Source of the DNA: UBA525 sp964589765
Lineage (GTDB): Archaea > Nanobdellota > Nanobdellia > Woesearchaeales > UBA525
Assembly (NCBI GenBank): GCA_964589765.1
Contig: CAZPUM010000012.1
Coordinates: 1 to 35,215 of the forward strand
DNA length: 35,215 bases
Direction: 5' to 3'
How positions within the stretch are numbered: the first letter of the stretch is position 1; each line of letters begins with the position of its first letter. Below, piece by piece: positions 6,924 to 14,603 of this stretch. The notes beneath the pieces were generated by a model that saw only the letters and a program-made list of their open reading frames with translations, searched no databases and had not been told where the DNA came from. A program made the translations under genes and the position numbers.

Positions 6924-7222
6924 AGACTATCAAGCCAACTCACATGGTCCCGGATAGTCTTTACGAAGTGCTCCTGGCTCTCATGATTAACGTCAAGTTT
7001 CAAATCATTTGCAAGCCCTTCATTTTTTAGAGCATGATGAACCCATTCTGCAACGTGGTTCTCCTCCTCGTTTACATGGGCTTTGAACTCTTCCTCTGAG
7101 AGACTTTCGACGCAGTTTGCCAAATCACGAATGTTGTTCACAACATCACCACGACAGACTCTGAACGCCATATCAGCAGGCACTTCCATAAGAGTATTAT
7201 CCCTTAACTCTTCATAGCTCAT
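6920..7222 (-). CDS. Small acidic helical protein (DUF5752-like?)
   Basis: I prefer ATG 7222 (MSYEELRDNTL) because AAGGTGG sits about 6 nt upstream and a TATA-like TTATAAAT lies near 7282-7289. The 100-aa product reads FRVCRGDVVNNIRDLANCVESLSEEEFKAHV...NHVAEWVHHAL...LANDLK. That helix order (a GxVxxNLxEL-type helix, a helix with H, then a W helix) resembles DUF5752 proteins; this is a weak assignment by eye. Function is unknown. It has its own promoter although NDH-2 lies upstream on the same strand. Confidence 0.55.
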   Translation of the reverse strand: MSYEELRDNTLMEVPADMAFRVCRGDVVNNIRDLANCVESLSEEEFKAHVNEEENHVAEWVHHALKNEGLANDLKLDVNHESQEHFVKTIRDHVSWLDSL

Positions 7223-7311
7223 CAATCCACCTTGTACCGCAAGTCTATTGCTAAACGGCACAGTATCACACCAGAGTCTTGATTTATAACTGTTTCCTAT
7301 ATAGCGGGGGT

Positions 7312-8469
7312 TCAACCATACTTTTTGAAAAGCCTTAACGTGTATTCACACGCCATTCTGAACTTACTTTTGACACCCACAAACTTAACAAGATAAACAG
7401 TTCTCCATACAAACCAGGCAAACCTGCCTTTGAAAACAAACCCCTTGATAACCCCCGCACCGTACCCTTGACCAAGACTGATTAAGAACCCTTTGTTGTT
7501 GTATCTGAATGGCAAAGGATTCTTTTTTTTATGAATTCTAATAATGTTTTTAGCAGCATGAACCCCCTCTTGTACTGCCACCTGTGCCAAATCTGGCAAA
7601 GGGTTTTCTTTGATATAACTCACATCCCCGACAGAGAAAACATTTGGAAAATTTTCTAATTGAAGTGTGTTTTTAACAACAAAACGGTCTTTGAATTTTG
7701 CCACATTAGATGCTATAAGGTTAGGGGAAACACCCGCAGTCCAAACTATAATGTCCGCTTTGAATATTTTTGGCACTTCATCGACATTAGCATTTATCAA
7801 CCCTTTCTCTACATCCTGTACTCTCGTCTGGAATACAACATTAATGCCTTTCTTTTTAAGACGATTAAGTGCAATTGTCTGAATCTTAGGATTGACCCCT
7901 TTAAACAATGAAGGACCAGACTGGAGTATTGTTACCTCTGGCTTTAATTTCATCATCTTATAATCAAGGAAATCCATAACTTCTGCTGCCAGCTCAACAC
8001 CTGTCGGTCCCCCTCCAACAATCACACATTTCAGTTTTTGAGAACCCCCTCTTTTCACAGAGAGTTCTAGATATTTTCTAATTTTTAGAGCATCCTCTAT
8101 ATCTTTCAGTTCTAAAACGGGCAGTCCTTGCTTCAGTTTCCTTGTTCTGCTTCCGATTGCTACAATAAGATAATCGTAATCATAAGAATCAGTATCCGTA
8201 AACACTATCTGTTTTTTCGTGTCAATCTTTACAGCTTTTTTCTGGATGTGTTCAACATTTTTCCTGAAAATCCTTGAATATTCATGAGTAACAGAGGATT
8301 CATGTAGGACATCAGTTGCAACCTCATGAATCAGTGGGGTGAAAACAAAAGACCCCCTAGGCTCGAAAAGAATAATTCTGGCCTCTTTAAAATGGGTTTG
8401 GAGCTGTTTAATTGCAAAGATGCCCCCAAACCCTCCTCCTATAACTGCAATTGTAACCATATTTTTCAT
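7312..8469 (-). CDS. Type II NADH dehydrogenase (NDH-2) family flavoprotein
   Basis: The 385-aa product has two Rossmann folds. The FAD motif GGGFGG is at residues about 10-15 and the NAD(P)H motif VGGGPTGVELAAE about 147-160. The late FAD motif NVFSVGDVSYI is also present. The middle motif TAGVSPN fits the NDH-2 / sulfide:quinone reductase superfamily; I see no paired catalytic cysteines of an SQR, so NDH-2 is the better call. Known enzymes pass electrons from NADH to a membrane quinone without pumping protons; the basic C-terminus (FKKYG) and aromatic helix could be the membrane contact. I chose ATG 8469 because GGGTGA is spaced 5 nt from it; GTG 8478 is an alternative. The HAD and polyprenol kinase genes lie just upstream on the same strand. 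Confidence 0.85.
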   Translation of the reverse strand: MKNMVTIAVIGGGFGGIFAIKQLQTHFKEARIILFEPRGSFVFTPLIHEVATDVLHESSVTHEYSRIFRKNVEHIQKKAVKIDTKKQIVFTDTDSYDYDYLIVAIGSRTRKLKQGLPVLELKDIEDALKIRKYLELSVKRGGSQKLKCVIVGGGPTGVELAAEVMDFLDYKMMKLKPEVTILQSGPSLFKGVNPKIQTIALNRLKKKGINVVFQTRVQDVEKGLINANVDEVPKIFKADIIVWTAGVSPNLIASNVAKFKDRFVVKNTLQLENFPNVFSVGDVSYIKENPLPDLAQVAVQEGVHAAKNIIRIHKKKNPLPFRYNNKGFLISLGQGYGAGVIKGFVFKGRFAWFVWRTVYLVKFVGVKSKFRMACEYTLRLFKKYG

Positions 8470-8496
8470 ATTTTTCACCCATTTAAAACAGATTTC

Positions 8497-9093
8497 CTAA
8501 ATTTTTATGTACTCTTTGACATATGGTTTCACAACAGAATCGGGCCCATCCCCTATGAATATTGTGTGTTTGTCGATAAGACTGTGTTTGGTTTCGCTTA
8601 ACAACCTGCCAAATGCCACATGAGTCATGTGGTTTTTCACTTCTTTTACAGAAGAAGCATAGTTTTCGTCAAGCGGGCCACTGCTGATTATTGAATGGAT
8701 TTTAACGTTCAGTTTTTGCAGTTCATCATTGTGAACCAAAACCCAATCGTGTATCACATCTAAACAGTTCCCGCTGATAATTGTGATATTAAGGGATTTT
8801 TTCTTGAACCTTTTTTTTATAGTTTCAACGGCCAGAACCCACTTTTGATTTATTGGAACTTTAGAGAGTGCCTTTTTTCGTTCGGATACGGTAATAGTTC
8901 TTAGTATTTTGTAGTACCTCTCCCACCAACTTAATCTGAACCTTCTGAAGAGAAGCGGAAACGCAATAAAAAACCTTGATATAAATAACCCTTTACCATT
9001 AAAGATATAGTGTTTTACGAGTGCGACACCTGAACTATAAGGGATTAGAGTCTCATCAAAGTCAGAAAAAATGTGTGGTTCAGAATATGACAT
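8497..9093 (-). CDS. HAD-superfamily phosphatase
   Basis: I chose ATG 9093 (MSYSEPHIFSDFDETLIP), giving 198 aa and a 14-nt overlap with the polyprenol kinase gene. HAD motif I is DFDET, motif II TIISGN and motif III GDGPDS. A lysine before motif III is plausible at LIDKHTIF. The helical cap between motifs I and II with many basic and aromatic residues resembles phosphoserine-phosphatase-like members. The substrate is unknown. Position next to a polyprenol kinase suggests a lipid or sugar phosphate (inference only). Confidence 0.75.
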   Translation of the reverse strand: MSYSEPHIFSDFDETLIPYSSGVALVKHYIFNGKGLFISRFFIAFPLLFRRFRLSWWERYYKILRTITVSERKKALSKVPINQKWVLAVETIKKRFKKKSLNITIISGNCLDVIHDWVLVHNDELQKLNVKIHSIISSGPLDENYASSVKEVKNHMTHVAFGRLLSETKHSLIDKHTIFIGDGPDSVVKPYVKEYIKI

Positions 9094-9691
9094 AGATAAC
9101 CCAAAGGACGATTCCGGCAACAACCGGAATTGTGAAATTGTCATCTATGTAGTGGTTGGCAATTCTCAGCTCTCCAGCCTCAACAAACATTGCAACAGCC
9201 GAAGCCAAAAGGGCTGGAATAATACCTACATAAACCCATGCTGCTAGAGCACCCACTATCGTACCTGCTATTGTTCCCTCAAGGTATGAAGATTTAGTTA
9301 CAGCACCCCTCTTTCCCCCGAATCCTGTACTTATCAGGTGGGCCACAGGGTCCGCAAAAGCCAGCACCATAATTGACGCATAAGCTATGTTGGGGTTCGT
9401 CCCAGAGAATAGAATCAAAACCAACCAGGATCCAAAGAAGAATGACAATATGTCCAGCCCAGGGATTCTCGCATCTGCCCTGTTGACACTTAATAGTCGG
9501 GTTATCAACTCCTTTTCGTATTGGTAGTTGTAGAATACCATAACAGCCAGAGCAAATGTTAAAACACCCAGCAATGACGGAGTTAAAATCCCGTTCTGTG
9601 CCGTCAAAACTATAAGTATTCCCACAATAATATGAATGGCTTTTCTGACGAGCTCCAGAGAAAAACTTCTATCGGCACCAGACCTTTTCAT
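9080..9691 (-). CDS. CTP-dependent polyprenol (dolichol/phytol) kinase family protein
   Basis: I chose ATG 9691 (MKRSGADRSFSLELVRKAIHI, 203 aa); a frame back to 9748 would start inside the TATA box. Features of the dolichol/phytol kinase family are visible: the N-terminal RKAIHIIVG, the DPVAHLISTGFG loop, KSSYLEGTIAG, and the C-terminal DDNFTIPVVAG. It has six to seven membrane helices. Known members phosphorylate dolichol or phytol with CTP. In archaea a role in recycling polyprenol carriers for glycans or isoprenoid lipids is likely. It probably forms an operon with the HAD and NDH-2 genes and is transcribed from a TATA shared with rpoL. Confidence 0.8.
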   Translation of the reverse strand: MKRSGADRSFSLELVRKAIHIIVGILIVLTAQNGILTPSLLGVLTFALAVMVFYNYQYEKELITRLLSVNRADARIPGLDILSFFFGSWLVLILFSGTNPNIAYASIMVLAFADPVAHLISTGFGGKRGAVTKSSYLEGTIAGTIVGALAAWVYVGIIPALLASAVAMFVEAGELRIANHYIDDNFTIPVVAGIVLWVIYVIF

Positions 9692-9747
9692 ACTATGTTT
9701 ATTGACGAGCCCCCTTATAAGGATTTGGATAAATCTCAGCAAAAACA

Positions 9748-9755
9748 TTTATAAA
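9748..9755. promoter_or_regulatory. Palindromic TATA box shared by rpoL and the polyprenol kinase operon
   Basis: TTTATAAA is its own reverse complement. It lies 26 nt upstream of the rpoL ATG at 9778, giving a leaderless message, and about 60 nt upstream of ATG 9691 on the other strand. One box may work both ways, with direction set by flanking BRE sequences. Confidence 0.6.
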
Positions 9756-9777
9756 CCCCCTGCTGTTCTCGAGAAAT

Positions 9778-10044
9778 ATGGAGCTTAATGTTCTGGAAAA
9801 CAAGAAAAATCGCATCGTTGTCGAGATCCATGGTGTGGACCACACCTTTTGTAACGCTCTAAAACAGGAGTTGTGGAACGACAAAAATGTTACCGTTAGT
9901 ACATACAACATCAGCCACCCGTTAGTGGGCGTTCCAAAATTTATTGTTGAGAGTAAATCTGAGGCAAAGACCTCACTACTTGACGCTGTTAAAAGGATTC
10001 AGAAAAAGAACAAGGATTTTACAGCATCCATTTCAAAGATTTAA
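9778..10044 (+). CDS. rpoL: DNA-directed RNA polymerase subunit L (Rpo11)
   Basis: This 88-aa protein is a typical archaeal Rpo11. It has the RpoA-N-like dimerisation fold: N-terminal strand ELNVLENKKNRIVVEIHG, then DHTFCNALKQELWND (the conserved DHTxxNxL motif), then VSTYNISHPLVGVPKFIVES and a C-terminal helix. Rpo11 dimerises with Rpo3 to start RNA polymerase assembly. The start is fixed by the TATA box at 9748-9755, 26 nt upstream. It shares a 4-nt stop overlap (TTAA) with the convergent CBS gene. Length and motifs match the family well. Confidence 0.95.
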   Translation: MELNVLENKKNRIVVEIHGVDHTFCNALKQELWNDKNVTVSTYNISHPLVGVPKFIVESKSEAKTSLLDAVKRIQKKNKDFTASISKI

Positions 10045-10523
10045 TCCTCTTCAATCGTAGCAGTAGGATTCTTTTCTCTTGCAACGCTTAGTTTTCTCTT
10101 TTCTTCGCGCAAGTCTATCATGTCAAGAAAGTTCTCAAATAGGTGTGGTTGAAGCTTTAGTATATCTTTAGAAGTTATTAGGCCTATTAAGGCACCATTT
10201 TCCACAACAGGAAGATGCCTGATATCATTCTCTTTCATTATGTGAAGAGCATCAAACAGGTCAAGACAAGGACTTACTGTTAGTAGGTCGCTTTTCATCA
10301 ACTCACAAGCAGGGGTTTTCATAGGGTGTGCTCCGTAACAACTGACATTAATCACAAAGTCCCTCTCAGTTATTATTCCACGCACGTCCTTTCCTTCTGT
10401 TATTAGAACAGAACCTACTTTGTGAGTATCCATAAGAATTGCAACGTTGTGAATGGGTTCGCCAGGCGACGCTGTAACAGGTCTAATCGTCATAGCATCG
10501 CCAACTGTTACTCCTGCCTTCAA
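10041..10523 (-). CDS. Tandem CBS-domain protein
   Basis: The 160-aa product consists of two CBS domains: residues about 5-60 (TVGDAMTIRPVTASPGEPIHNVAILM...GSVLITEGKDVRGIITERDF) and about 70-130 (PACELMKSDLLTVSPCLDLFDALHIM...IRHLPVVENGALIGLITSKDIL). Paired CBS domains bind adenine nucleotides. A basic, then acidic tail follows, with no partner domain. The start is TTG 10523, with GGTGA six nt upstream; an in-frame stop just upstream rules out an earlier start. It follows the nucleotidyltransferase gene by about 70 nt and may share its transcript. Confidence 0.8.
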   Translation of the reverse strand: MKAGVTVGDAMTIRPVTASPGEPIHNVAILMDTHKVGSVLITEGKDVRGIITERDFVINVSCYGAHPMKTPACELMKSDLLTVSPCLDLFDALHIMKENDIRHLPVVENGALIGLITSKDILKLQPHLFENFLDMIDLREEKRKLSVAREKNPTATIEED

Positions 10524-10594
10524 GTCTCACTCACCAACCTGGCGAATCCCCAGTTAGCTTAAAAAACTTACCATACCACTTAATAATAGGGACG

Positions 10595-12391
10595 TCAGGA
10601 GAGTAGAACTTGAACGTCCATACCAGATATCTCTTTAAGGGTCTCAAGCAAAGATTCAGATACAACAATCTGTCTTGGCCTGTGATCTTTGGAAAGCTCT
10701 TTCTCAAACTCTTCAGGAGGGACAGTATCAAGACCTTCAACAGAACCCTCCTCTGTGTATTTAGCCTTGAAAATCTCCTTGTTTTCTGAGTCGAGATCTT
10801 TCGTAATAAACACATTTTTGCCCAAAACAAGTAGTTCTCCCACGCGCTCTCCATGTTTAAACCTTAGCCTAACTTTATCGAGCTCCTTACCGCGAACTCT
10901 TTGGACATGTTCAATAAGGAACCTAATCAGTTCCTTGCTGTTCTTGTGGACCTCTGCAACTTCAGATTTTGAAAGCTTACCTAAATCGTAATCTTTTTTG
11001 GCCTTCTCAACCTCTTTTAGCATCCTCAAGTAGCGCTCAGGAATAACACCTTTATGCACAACCTCTTTTTCGAAATGCTTAATCATCTCTTTATCAGAGA
11101 CCTTTTCAAAGCCTTCAAGCTTTAAGACATCACGGACAACCGTGACTATTGTTTCGTAAATGTGAACAACAGATTCCGCTTCTTTTCTTGACTCAATTTT
11201 CGCGTACAAGTTTCCTAACGCTTTCAGGTACTCTTCAGTTGAATCAAGAAGGTCCTGAACCTCTGAGCCTGTAATGGTTTTTTTCAGACCGTACTCAACA
11301 TCCTTGTGAACCTTGATAACCTTCTCAAGGAATTTTACATGTTTTTCCTCCAGAAGCTTTTCCTTTTTAACAAAAAGGTCTCTAATTACCCCCGGTGTCT
11401 CTTTTGGAGCAGGGGGCGGGTGACCATACAGCATGATTGCTGCCTGACTTGGCGTGATTGTCGCGTACCAAACATCCTCAACAGCTATATCTTTCAGCTT
11501 GAATTTAATTCGCTCAATCATCTGGTCCCCAGTGCTTTTGTACAGTTCAATCGCCTCACTTGATGGTCTGATTTTACCCATCTTGAGGAGCTGTTTCCAG
11601 GGCATGAATACACCTCGGTCGTAAAATGGCACTCCATCCCTGAGGAAAGTGAAAATAATCGGGTTTGCCTCTTTCATATTGTCCCAGAAATCAGTCAGGA
11701 TATAGACCTGAATGCTGAGCTTATTCTGAATCCCTGTAATCTGACCTGCCTGGAAGGCCATGTCGATTATGATAGCTCTCAGTTTGTCTTTTAGCTCGGC
11801 ACGACTCATTTTCTTGACATCTGTGTCATCAATAACCACGAATGTGTCGATATCTGACTTTGGAGTTGCTTTACCACGAACTAAAGACCCTGCAAGAACA
11901 TAACAAGCGATATATTTCTCGAATTTTTTCAGAACCATGTTCTTGTGAATTTCAGATATCTTGATAGCACCCAGCATTCCTGTGTCATAAACTGGAGCTG
12001 ACATGGTTACAAGCTGTAGCAAATCCTGCTTTCCATCACAACATGATTGCCAGAACTCTGTGATTAATACCAAGTCAACAGCGATTTTGCTGTCAACATC
12101 TTTTGCGATGGCTTCAATGGACTTGGAAAGCTTTTCATGAAGCTCATCTTTTGTCATTTTTTTGCTGTCTTCGTCATCAACAAGAACAAGGACATTGATT
12201 TTGTCCTTTCGCTCCCCTTCTTTTTCAGGAGGCTCTAATGCTATGCCAAGAATGTATCCTTCAAATCTTGCAAGGACTTTTTTCTTGAAGTCCTCCAGGA
12301 GGGATTTCATCTCCTCCATCTTCTTCTGTGCTTCTGAATCGTTCTGCTGCGTTTCCGGCAGCGAGTCCTCTATAGAATCCTTGGTTGCCAT
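10595..12391 (-). CDS. Tandem nucleotidyltransferase-fold protein with helical C-terminal region
   Basis: The 598-aa product holds two copies of the nucleotidyltransferase fold. The second, around residues 165-240, is intact: AGSLVRGKATPKSDIDTFVVIDD (GS-x-x-x-G with the SDID acidic pair) and a later acidic strand (IQVYILTDFWD). The first, around residues 40-115, keeps the strands (KINVLVLVDD, AVDLVLITEFWQ) but has lost the GS motif, reading LGIALEPPEKEGERKDK. The HEPN-like helices from about 270-500 include a Lys/Glu-rich part. A small C-terminal beta domain (about 505-598) follows. A TATA (12412-12424) 27 nt upstream gives a leaderless start. It is too large for an MNT toxin-antitoxin pair, and function is unknown. 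Confidence 0.6.
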   Translation of the reverse strand: MATKDSIEDSLPETQQNDSEAQKKMEEMKSLLEDFKKKVLARFEGYILGIALEPPEKEGERKDKINVLVLVDDEDSKKMTKDELHEKLSKSIEAIAKDVDSKIAVDLVLITEFWQSCCDGKQDLLQLVTMSAPVYDTGMLGAIKISEIHKNMVLKKFEKYIACYVLAGSLVRGKATPKSDIDTFVVIDDTDVKKMSRAELKDKLRAIIIDMAFQAGQITGIQNKLSIQVYILTDFWDNMKEANPIIFTFLRDGVPFYDRGVFMPWKQLLKMGKIRPSSEAIELYKSTGDQMIERIKFKLKDIAVEDVWYATITPSQAAIMLYGHPPPAPKETPGVIRDLFVKKEKLLEEKHVKFLEKVIKVHKDVEYGLKKTITGSEVQDLLDSTEEYLKALGNLYAKIESRKEAESVVHIYETIVTVVRDVLKLEGFEKVSDKEMIKHFEKEVVHKGVIPERYLRMLKEVEKAKKDYDLGKLSKSEVAEVHKNSKELIRFLIEHVQRVRGKELDKVRLRFKHGERVGELLVLGKNVFITKDLDSENKEIFKAKYTEEGSVEGLDTVPPEEFEKELSKDHRPRQIVVSESLLETLKEISGMDVQVLLS

Positions 12392-12411
12392 CTAACTTCA
12401 GAGACAGACCG

Positions 12412-12424
12412 CCTTTTATAAAGG
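12412..12424 (-). promoter_or_regulatory. TATA box of the tandem nucleotidyltransferase gene
   Basis: CCTTTATAAAAGG on the minus strand is near-palindromic and centred 27 nt from the ATG at 12391, so the message is probably leaderless. Confidence 0.6.
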
Positions 12425-12432
12425 TTTGGCAC

Positions 12433-13212
12433 TTAATTTTCAGAGGGAACGTTCTTAAAGAGGTTCCTGTTCTCTTCAAGCCACTTTTTGAACTGAGTTT
12501 GACCTCTTGAATGCGCTTGGAGCAGGTCCATGAAACGCTGAACAGTGAAGTTCTCAGGCTTGGCCTGAAGACCCTCTTTTTGTAGTATTGGGTTTGCCTG
12601 TTCGAGTAGTTTCTCTTTCCTGTCTCCCAACTTGGAAATCTGTGTTTCCGCATGCGAGTAATTTCTCTGAACAGAGGTCAGGTTCTTTGCATAAGCGTCT
12701 GAAAGTTGGTTGAGCGCAGAGTCACGGTCAAACCAGCCGTTCACAAGGTCAACCTCTTCATCTCTCAGGTATCTTACAAGATTCTCATAACCAACTCCCA
12801 TATATTTCTGCATGAAGGCATCAAGCATCTCCTCATGCCCTGGTTTAACGTGTAGCTCTTTAACTTTCTTCTGCGCCTCACCATCAGCAGGAGTGTGAGT
12901 CTTATCCACAGGTCCATCTCGGGATTCAAAGAAGACATCTCCTTTACCCATAATCTCTTCAAGACCGTAAGATGCTAATTTGTGGACCAGTTGTCTGGCA
13001 TGATACTCTCTTTCGTCAAAATCTTCAATGTCTTGAAGGTTCGAAAGTTTAGAATGATCATCATCAGTTGAACCGTGGTGACGTTTTAGATGTTCAGTTC
13101 CAACATCATAGAGCTTAAGTTTGTGTGCTGATTGCTCCTCATAAAGTTTCTTCTGCGTGTTGCCCTTGTGGTATTTCTTGTAATTCTCAATGTGATCATC
13201 CAGATTAGTCAT
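12433..13212 (-). CDS. Highly charged helical protein of unknown function
   Basis: I chose ATG 13212 (MTNLDDHIENYKKYHKGN), giving 259 aa. A longer frame upstream overlaps the divergent zinc-ribbon gene and its promoter. A TATA-like TTTTTATTAAAGG about 28 nt upstream fits a leaderless message. The protein is rich in Lys, Glu, His and Gln, without membrane segments or cysteines, and is predicted mostly helical (HARQLVHKLASYGLEEIM; NQLSDAYAKNLTSVQRNYSHAETQISKLGDRKEKLLEQ). No family is recognised. It ends just before the TATA box of the nucleotidyltransferase gene, which lies downstream on the same strand. Confidence 0.6.
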   Translation of the reverse strand: MTNLDDHIENYKKYHKGNTQKKLYEEQSAHKLKLYDVGTEHLKRHHGSTDDDHSKLSNLQDIEDFDEREYHARQLVHKLASYGLEEIMGKGDVFFESRDGPVDKTHTPADGEAQKKVKELHVKPGHEEMLDAFMQKYMGVGYENLVRYLRDEEVDLVNGWFDRDSALNQLSDAYAKNLTSVQRNYSHAETQISKLGDRKEKLLEQANPILQKEGLQAKPENFTVQRFMDLLQAHSRGQTQFKKWLEENRNLFKNVPSEN

Positions 13213-13285
13213 AAATGAGTAAGTATTGACCTTTAATAAAAACATTTCGGAGGGTTTATTTACCAGAGGCATCTGTGAGCCACAT

Positions 13286-13759
13286 ATGGCATTCGAGATT
13301 CCCGATTCAATGGATGAGTGTGTATACTTCACAAGACGAAAGTTTCTTCCAGATAAAGGAAAAGCAATCGCGTGGGTTCGACGACAGAGATGCGAGAAGT
13401 GCGATAAAGGAACTATGAGCAAACCTGTTAATGAAAAAACAGGAAAGTTCAAAGTTCGCTCGAAAGAGTATGCGTGTTCTGAGTGCGGAGCTACAGAAGA
13501 CAAAATAGAGCATGAAGCCAAACTTAAAGCAGAAATTATCTACCAGTGTCCATTCTGCGGTTTTGAAGGAGAGATAGAGACAGATTTCACAAGAAAAAGT
13601 TTCTATGGCAAGAAAGCCATTGTTTTCAACTGTAAAAAGTGTGGTGAGAAGTTAGGAATTACTAAAAAGATGAACATCCCTCCAAAGTTCTCGCTGAAAC
13701 TCCAGGGCAAAGATGTAAAAGATTCCGAAGTCGTTGATGATGACGATGATGATTTCTGA
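13286..13759 (+). CDS. Double zinc-ribbon protein
   Basis: I chose ATG 13286 (MAFEIPDSMDECVYFTRRKF), giving 157 aa. Four CxxC pairs are seen: CEKC and CSEC form one ribbon, CPFC and CKKC a second. The N-terminal segment DECVYFTRRKF is conserved-looking and the C-terminus is acidic (EVVDDDDDDF). Two zinc ribbons with a charged tail suggest nucleic-acid binding. No named family is recognised. A TATA-like GGTTTATTTACC lies near 13255. The alaX ATG overlaps its stop codon (TGATG), so the two genes are translationally coupled. Confidence 0.75.
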   Translation: MAFEIPDSMDECVYFTRRKFLPDKGKAIAWVRRQRCEKCDKGTMSKPVNEKTGKFKVRSKEYACSECGATEDKIEHEAKLKAEIIYQCPFCGFEGEIETDFTRKSFYGKKAIVFNCKKCGEKLGITKKMNIPPKFSLKLQGKDVKDSEVVDDDDDDF

Positions 13760-14603
13760 TGTCAGTCCCCCTAGCAACACAACACCCCGAAGTGCTCGAG
13801 TTTGATGCAGAGGTCATAGCACTAAATGAAGATGACTCGGTGGTTCTGGATAAGACCTATTTTTATTGCCTGGGCGGGGGGCAAGATTCTGACAGAGGCG
13901 TTCTTGACCATGCTGGAAAAGAGTATCCTGTGAGAGAAGTAAGACGAGTTAATGGCCAACCCGCCCATTTCCTGGAGGTTAATGGCTTGAAGGTTGGTGA
14001 CAAAGTTATTGGAAGGATAGACTCAGCTAGAAGAATAATCCATATGCGTATGCATACAGGAGATCAACCCTTTCCATGTATTACTTGTGGTGAAGGATTT
14101 AGAACCAAGTCAGATCTTAATTTACACAATCGGGTGGCACATGGTACTTCAAATACACAAAATACAAGCACAATNNNNNNNNNNGTATGCATACAGGAAT
14201 GCACATTTTGTGTGCTGTGATTGAGAAAGAAGAGAAGACTCAGATTACAGGAAACAACATTAGCGAGAATAAATCAAGACTGGATGTTAATCTTGAGAAT
14301 TTTGACAAAGATAAAATGATTGAATATGTTAAGAGAGCAAATGATATCATTAGTAAAAACCTCCCTGTGAATAGACGAATCTCAACAAGGAAAGAGATAG
14401 TCCAGAATCCTGAACTTGTTAAACTGGCTGCAGGGTTTCCTGAACACATTCAAGAGGTCCATTTGGTCGAGATTCCCGGAATAGACATTCAACCTTGCGG
14501 AGGAACACACGTTAGTAACACATCTGAGATAGGAACGCTTGTATTTCTAAAGGCTGAAAACAGAGGTAAAAATAACAGAAGAATCTATTTCACAATCCAA
14601 TAA
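13759..14603 (+). CDS. alaX: Alanyl-tRNA editing protein AlaX (split by assembly insert)
   Basis: Two reading-frame pieces form one gene: 13759-14061 and 14185-14603. Deleting the 137 nt between the two copies of a 14-bp repeat restores a single 235-aa frame. The N-terminal half has FYCLGGGQDSDRG, matching the GGGQ-x-DxG motif of AlaRS editing domains. The zinc motif is HTGMH (H99 and H103) at the junction, and the second zinc motif is CGGTHVSNTSEIG near the end. The size fits an AlaX-M enzyme, which removes Ser or Gly wrongly attached to tRNA-Ala. It is coupled to the zinc-ribbon gene upstream. The middle of the gene as written (14062-14184) is foreign plus a gap and should not be translated. 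Confidence 0.85.
14048..14061 (+). repeat. 14-bp direct repeat at the misjoin, copy 1
   Basis: GTATGCATACAGGA encodes MHTG in both alaX and the C2H2 linker. The second copy is at 14185-14198, so the two are 137 nt apart. Confidence 0.9.
14062..14174 (+). other. Foreign C2H2 zinc-finger fragment (probable assembly contaminant)
   Basis: Read in the alaX frame it gives HTGDQPFPC, ITCGEGFRTKSDL, NLHNRVAH, that is C-x2-C-x12-H-x4-H with the HTG-x-x-P linker typical of eukaryotic C2H2 proteins. It is AT-rich, joins alaX exactly at a 14-bp match and ends in an N run. I believe it is a eukaryotic sequence joined in assembly. Confidence 0.8.
14175..14184. other. Assembly gap (10 N)
   Basis: A scaffold gap of nominal length. 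The true sequence probably has no extra DNA here, because alaX is complete once the repeat is collapsed. Confidence 0.95.
14185..14198 (+). repeat. 14-bp direct repeat at the misjoin, copy 2
   Basis: Second copy of GTATGCATACAGGA, continuing into the real alaX 3' part. Confidence 0.9.

Noticed and set aside
12433..13521. Longer start (362 aa) of the charged protein
   Set aside because: The extra N-terminal part overlaps the divergent zinc-ribbon gene and the likely promoters of both.
14062..14174. A native C2H2 zinc finger inserted in AlaX
   Set aside because: The 14-bp repeat, the N gap and the exact restoration of the AlaX frame make an assembly artefact far more likely.
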